DNA of 64,000 nt from Novipirellula galeiformis (lineage in GTDB: Bacteria > Planctomycetota > Planctomycetia > Pirellulales > Pirellulaceae), in contig NZ_SJPT01000001.1 of the NCBI RefSeq assembly GCF_007860095.1, positions 1,006,212 to 1,070,211 on the forward strand. Reading direction: 5' to 3'. The translations under genes were made by a program, and so were the position numbers. Below the pieces are notes generated by a model that saw only the letters and a list, made by a program, of their open reading frames with translations, had not been told where the DNA came from and did not search any database. Shown one piece after another: positions 62,701 through 64,000 of the stretch; position 1 is the stretch's first letter; the number at the start of each line of letters is the position of its first letter.

Positions 62701-63331
62701 TGAGATCGTTGAAGTCGCTCGGAGGGATTTTCGCTAGCTCTAACTCTTTTCGTTTTTCAGCGATTTCGCGAGACAATTGATTGATCGCCCCTCGCGTGCC
62801 GCCCGCGACAAACAGCTTGCCCGCCAAGTCATCGAGTTGAGATTGCACGGTTTTTAGTTGGCTCACCCCTGCTCCGGCGGCGAACAGAATTTCACCTAGG
62901 TCTCCTTCGCCCTCGAGGATGGCTTGTCCGCCGCGAACGAGTTCCTCGTGCGACAAACCAAAGCGATGTTCAAACGCCTCGCGATCGACGCCACCGAGCA
63001 TCGCGTCGAGAACCGCATCGTCGATCGTTTCATTGTCGTCGGCATCGCGCAGCGTCGCCTTGTTGCCGCGTCGTCGCAGGCACTCCAGCACGTTGCCGTT
63101 ACCATCGGACAACTTGCCACCGACACGGATTTTGCCTGTCGGATGGATGTAATTGTCCTCGGCACGTTTGGACATGCCATACAACAGTGATGTGATCGCC
63201 CGCAGACTCGTCGATTTTCCCGACTCGTTGGGGCCGTAGATGATGTGCAACCGCCGCGGACCGTCGGGCAATTGGATCGAGGTATCGGTGAAACGTCCAA
63301 ACGCTTTTAAATCGAGTCGTTCAATGATCAT
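59702..63331 (-). CDS. YhaN/Rad50-like AAA ATPase
   Basis: 1209 residues. The N-terminal ATPase half has Walker A GPNESGKST (33-41). The YhaN-type AAA motif FEHRFGLSHEELVRGGQAIL follows. Two long coiled-coil arms run through the middle, rich in Gln, Glu, Leu and Arg. The C-terminal half has the ABC-like signature STGTADALYLALRLA and Walker B LPLVVDDCLVQLDDDRA. It is the ATPase of an Mre11-Rad50/SbcCD-like or YhaO-YhaN-like complex that processes DNA ends. Its ATG shares one base with the TGA of the nuclease gene (TGATG), so the two are translationally coupled. Confidence 0.93.
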   Translation of the reverse strand: MIIERLDLKAFGRFTDTSIQLPDGPRRLHIIYGPNESGKSTSLRAITSLLYGMSKRAEDNYIHPTGKIRVGGKLSDGNGNVLECLRRRGNKATLRDADDNETIDDAVLDAMLGGVDREAFEHRFGLSHEELVRGGQAILEGEGDLGEILFAAGAGVSQLKTVQSQLDDLAGKLFVAGGTRGAINQLSREIAEKRKELELAKIPPSDFNDLKDELDRECQRVDELQNGVKEAAVALSKLRAVKSALPLIPQWHSLLQKLDELADAPRLDDAFSERRRTVDTHHEISLRQTRSLSTRVDELSKQLKSLGDDSAILVHEAQIDSLFQRLGAREEARTQRTNLQRTRKNLDRRMVEALQELSVEIVSQEEQAVTDEIDSSLKKLRFVDSVRTKLNDLAQQYAVIAKQRDDADESLRSLTKRLAEADEQEKETIVPDDPYSISQLIESVGSPDSVLSNLAQQKSDVKQLHNRCEQLARKLDTFCSPIVSSGDTTAASFADSLHDTAKLRLPVESAIESAVQNLEKREKQLAAVTQQWKQLDTTERESQQRLDAVQSVTMLPSEEQLGEARERRDAIFCDVIAANQAGTLDTKTLTQLQAEIRKADTLVDAMRSHHEQLHLQSSIEEELKKVADQKTLCQTNGEAAKAAFQEAQQQWQSLWEASGVTPTTPDRMYRWITEHAQLVETTVRLDEAQERVGQLEERIAASCKRLNHAIESAVVDKPVLVGHDEPSLFDQIDANDFSSLYDDAVNLRTTLHHARKRYDEQLKQHDMMREELPRLQTQLESRQRDYDTWHTDWTTATSALAESVDRTPAVVLEKITQIDALCAQKRERDILAHRIRSMLEDDKTYQKDVARLAAELGVKIEEKEGDVSDAFSTVKQLYNRLQNERAASQQRGVLATQLASTEKQLETAEQQVTEAEVAIQKLCEEAGCDAAEHLVEVEQRSKQRQQFEQSKQAIEEQLRMLSGTVELEAFAEEVAEHQPELVQIEIEKVEADLADNQDSLSEAQQTVGALRLRLKQIDGSDRASELSQSIQFLTGKMENAIEEFARVKVAAMMLRQAIEHYRQENQGPVLQLASTIFQQLTRDEYDSLKVDFDSRGKVMLFGTRTRSGEPDVPANAMSTGTADALYLALRLASIDHQLTRGTALPLVVDDCLVQLDDDRACAAITALSELSARTQVIMFTHHEHLVDLAEKTLKTGEFHVHRLDAECLA

Positions 63332-64000
63332 CAGTTCGCGTCCTCGCTTCCTTGCAAACGGCCGAGCAATTCCGCGGCAGCGGATTCAATCAGTTCGTCG
63401 ACCCATTGGGCGTTGTCGGCGGAAAAGTTTTCTTCTTGTTCGGGCACTTTCTTGATCAATGCCGCGAATTCATTGGCAATCAATTTGCCACGCTCGGGTG
63501 AGTTGCGTAGGTCGTCAAAAATTTTGGAAACACTCGCCAGTGGTCCTTCCAAATCGCCCATGTCCAATTCGTGATTTGGCGTCGACGTTCGCAAGCGAAA
63601 CTTTTCCATCCACGCTTGTCCAGCACCGTGCGTGATCGCGGTGGCGCGAAGCGACGCTTCTAAACGACGACGACTTTGATGCAGGGCATTGTGGATCGGT
63701 GTTTCTCCGACAATCGAAACGCGAGAAACCAGCAGCCGATCCTCGATCGTTTTGACCGTCTGTTGCAGCCACTGTTCGTATTCTTCGATGATGTCATCGA
63801 CATGCTCGATCTTCGCGGCATTGATTTCGAACGATTCCCAGCGAACGACATCCAGCGGATGAAACGTTCGTGTGCATTTGCCGCGGGAATTGATGTCGAT
63901 GATCACGCAGCCCTTTTCGCCAGATTCGCGAATATGGCGGCCTTGGATATTGCCGCTGAACACGATCGGAGCTCCATCCTCGGTTCCGTGCTCGCCGCGG
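63331..64000 (-). CDS. SbcD/Mre11-like exonuclease (5' end outside window)
   Basis: At least 222 residues remain, ending at TGA 63333-63331. The visible N-terminal part, PIVFSGNIQGRHIRESGEKG, is the conserved SbcD/Mre11/YhaO segment just after the metallophosphoesterase core, which is cut off. The C-terminal part is helical (IIEEYEQWLQQTVKTIEDR) and would contact the partner ATPase. It overlaps the ATPase start by one base. Together they process DNA double-strand ends. The frame continues through the edge at 64000. Confidence 0.88.
   Translation of the reverse strand, partial: RGEHGTEDGAPIVFSGNIQGRHIRESGEKGCVIIDINSRGKCTRTFHPLDVVRWESFEINAAKIEHVDDIIEEYEQWLQQTVKTIEDRLLVSRVSIVGETPIHNALHQSRRRLEASLRATAITHGAGQAWMEKFRLRTSTPNHELDMGDLEGPLASVSKIFDDLRNSPERGKLIANEFAALIKKVPEQEENFSADNAQWVDELIESAAAELLGRLQGSEDAN

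Noticed and set aside
1-64000. tRNA and rRNA genes, transposases, phage genes
   Set aside because: I looked for T-loop-like sequences, rRNA stretches and DDE or integrase motifs and found nothing convincing. The ttcgaatc at 25759 belongs to an inverted repeat, not to a tRNA.

Overview
The window looks like chromosomal DNA of a planctomycete, most likely a Rhodopirellula-like member of the Pirellulaceae. The evidence is the protein families: two DUF1559 proteins with prepilin-type N-termini and the H-X9-DG C-terminal motif, DUF1080, DUF1571 and DUF4838 proteins, a formylglycine sulfatase next to a Tat-exported Gfo/Idh/MocA protein, a PQQ-type beta-propeller beginning WPQWRG, a GMC oxidoreductase, and many small secreted proteins of unknown role. 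Genes lie on both strands in short operons. I see no rRNA, tRNA, CRISPR array, prophage or insertion sequence.

Layout. 1-9321: the end of a Nudix hydrolase, a DUF1559 protein, a secreted beta-propeller on the minus strand, then a plus-strand trio of a large exported HEAT/TPR-like protein, a PAS-PAS-GAF histidine kinase and a single-domain response regulator. 9490-16284: aconitase diverging from a Cys-rich secreted protein, a GT4 glycosyltransferase with rsmE, and an ExeA-like ATPase with degenerate nucleotide motifs. 16378-21505: sugar genes (a solute-binding lipoprotein diverging from xylulokinase, a Tat-exported sugar isomerase-like protein diverging from a DUF1080 protein). 21534-27667: a UbiA-like membrane protein coupled to a methyltransferase, a probable broken gene, a zinc-ribbon protein, and the ftsY-miaE pair. 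28301-34501: an outer-membrane barrel, an M20 peptidase overlapping a Bfd-type ferredoxin, rlmN, small secreted proteins and a histidine phosphatase. 34920-38618: a frameshifted secreted gene headed by a 22-bp inverted repeat, and a DUF4838 protein. 38775-41395: rpoN, recR and ebfC. 41936-50015: DUF1571, a secreted protein, HemQ, purC, a GH10-like protein without catalytic glutamates, an SMP-30/gluconolactonase and an SDR. 50016-59528: a candidate structured RNA, the Gfo/Idh-sulfatase pair, small membrane and His-rich proteins, a second DUF1559 protein and a GMC oxidoreductase. 59702-64000: a Rad50/YhaN-like ATPase coupled to an Mre11/SbcD-like nuclease that runs off the window.

Housekeeping functions (acnA, ftsY, miaE, rsmE, rlmN, rpoN, recR, ebfC, purC, hemQ) are interleaved with genes for export, sugar breakdown and sulfate-ester removal, as expected for a polysaccharide-degrading marine planctomycete.

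The most unusual signals are short direct tandem duplications placed at gene 3' ends, several of which include the stop codon itself; a near-perfect 46-bp palindrome at the start of a frameshifted secreted gene; and a terminator-capped, structured intergenic region with no gene that fits a small RNA.
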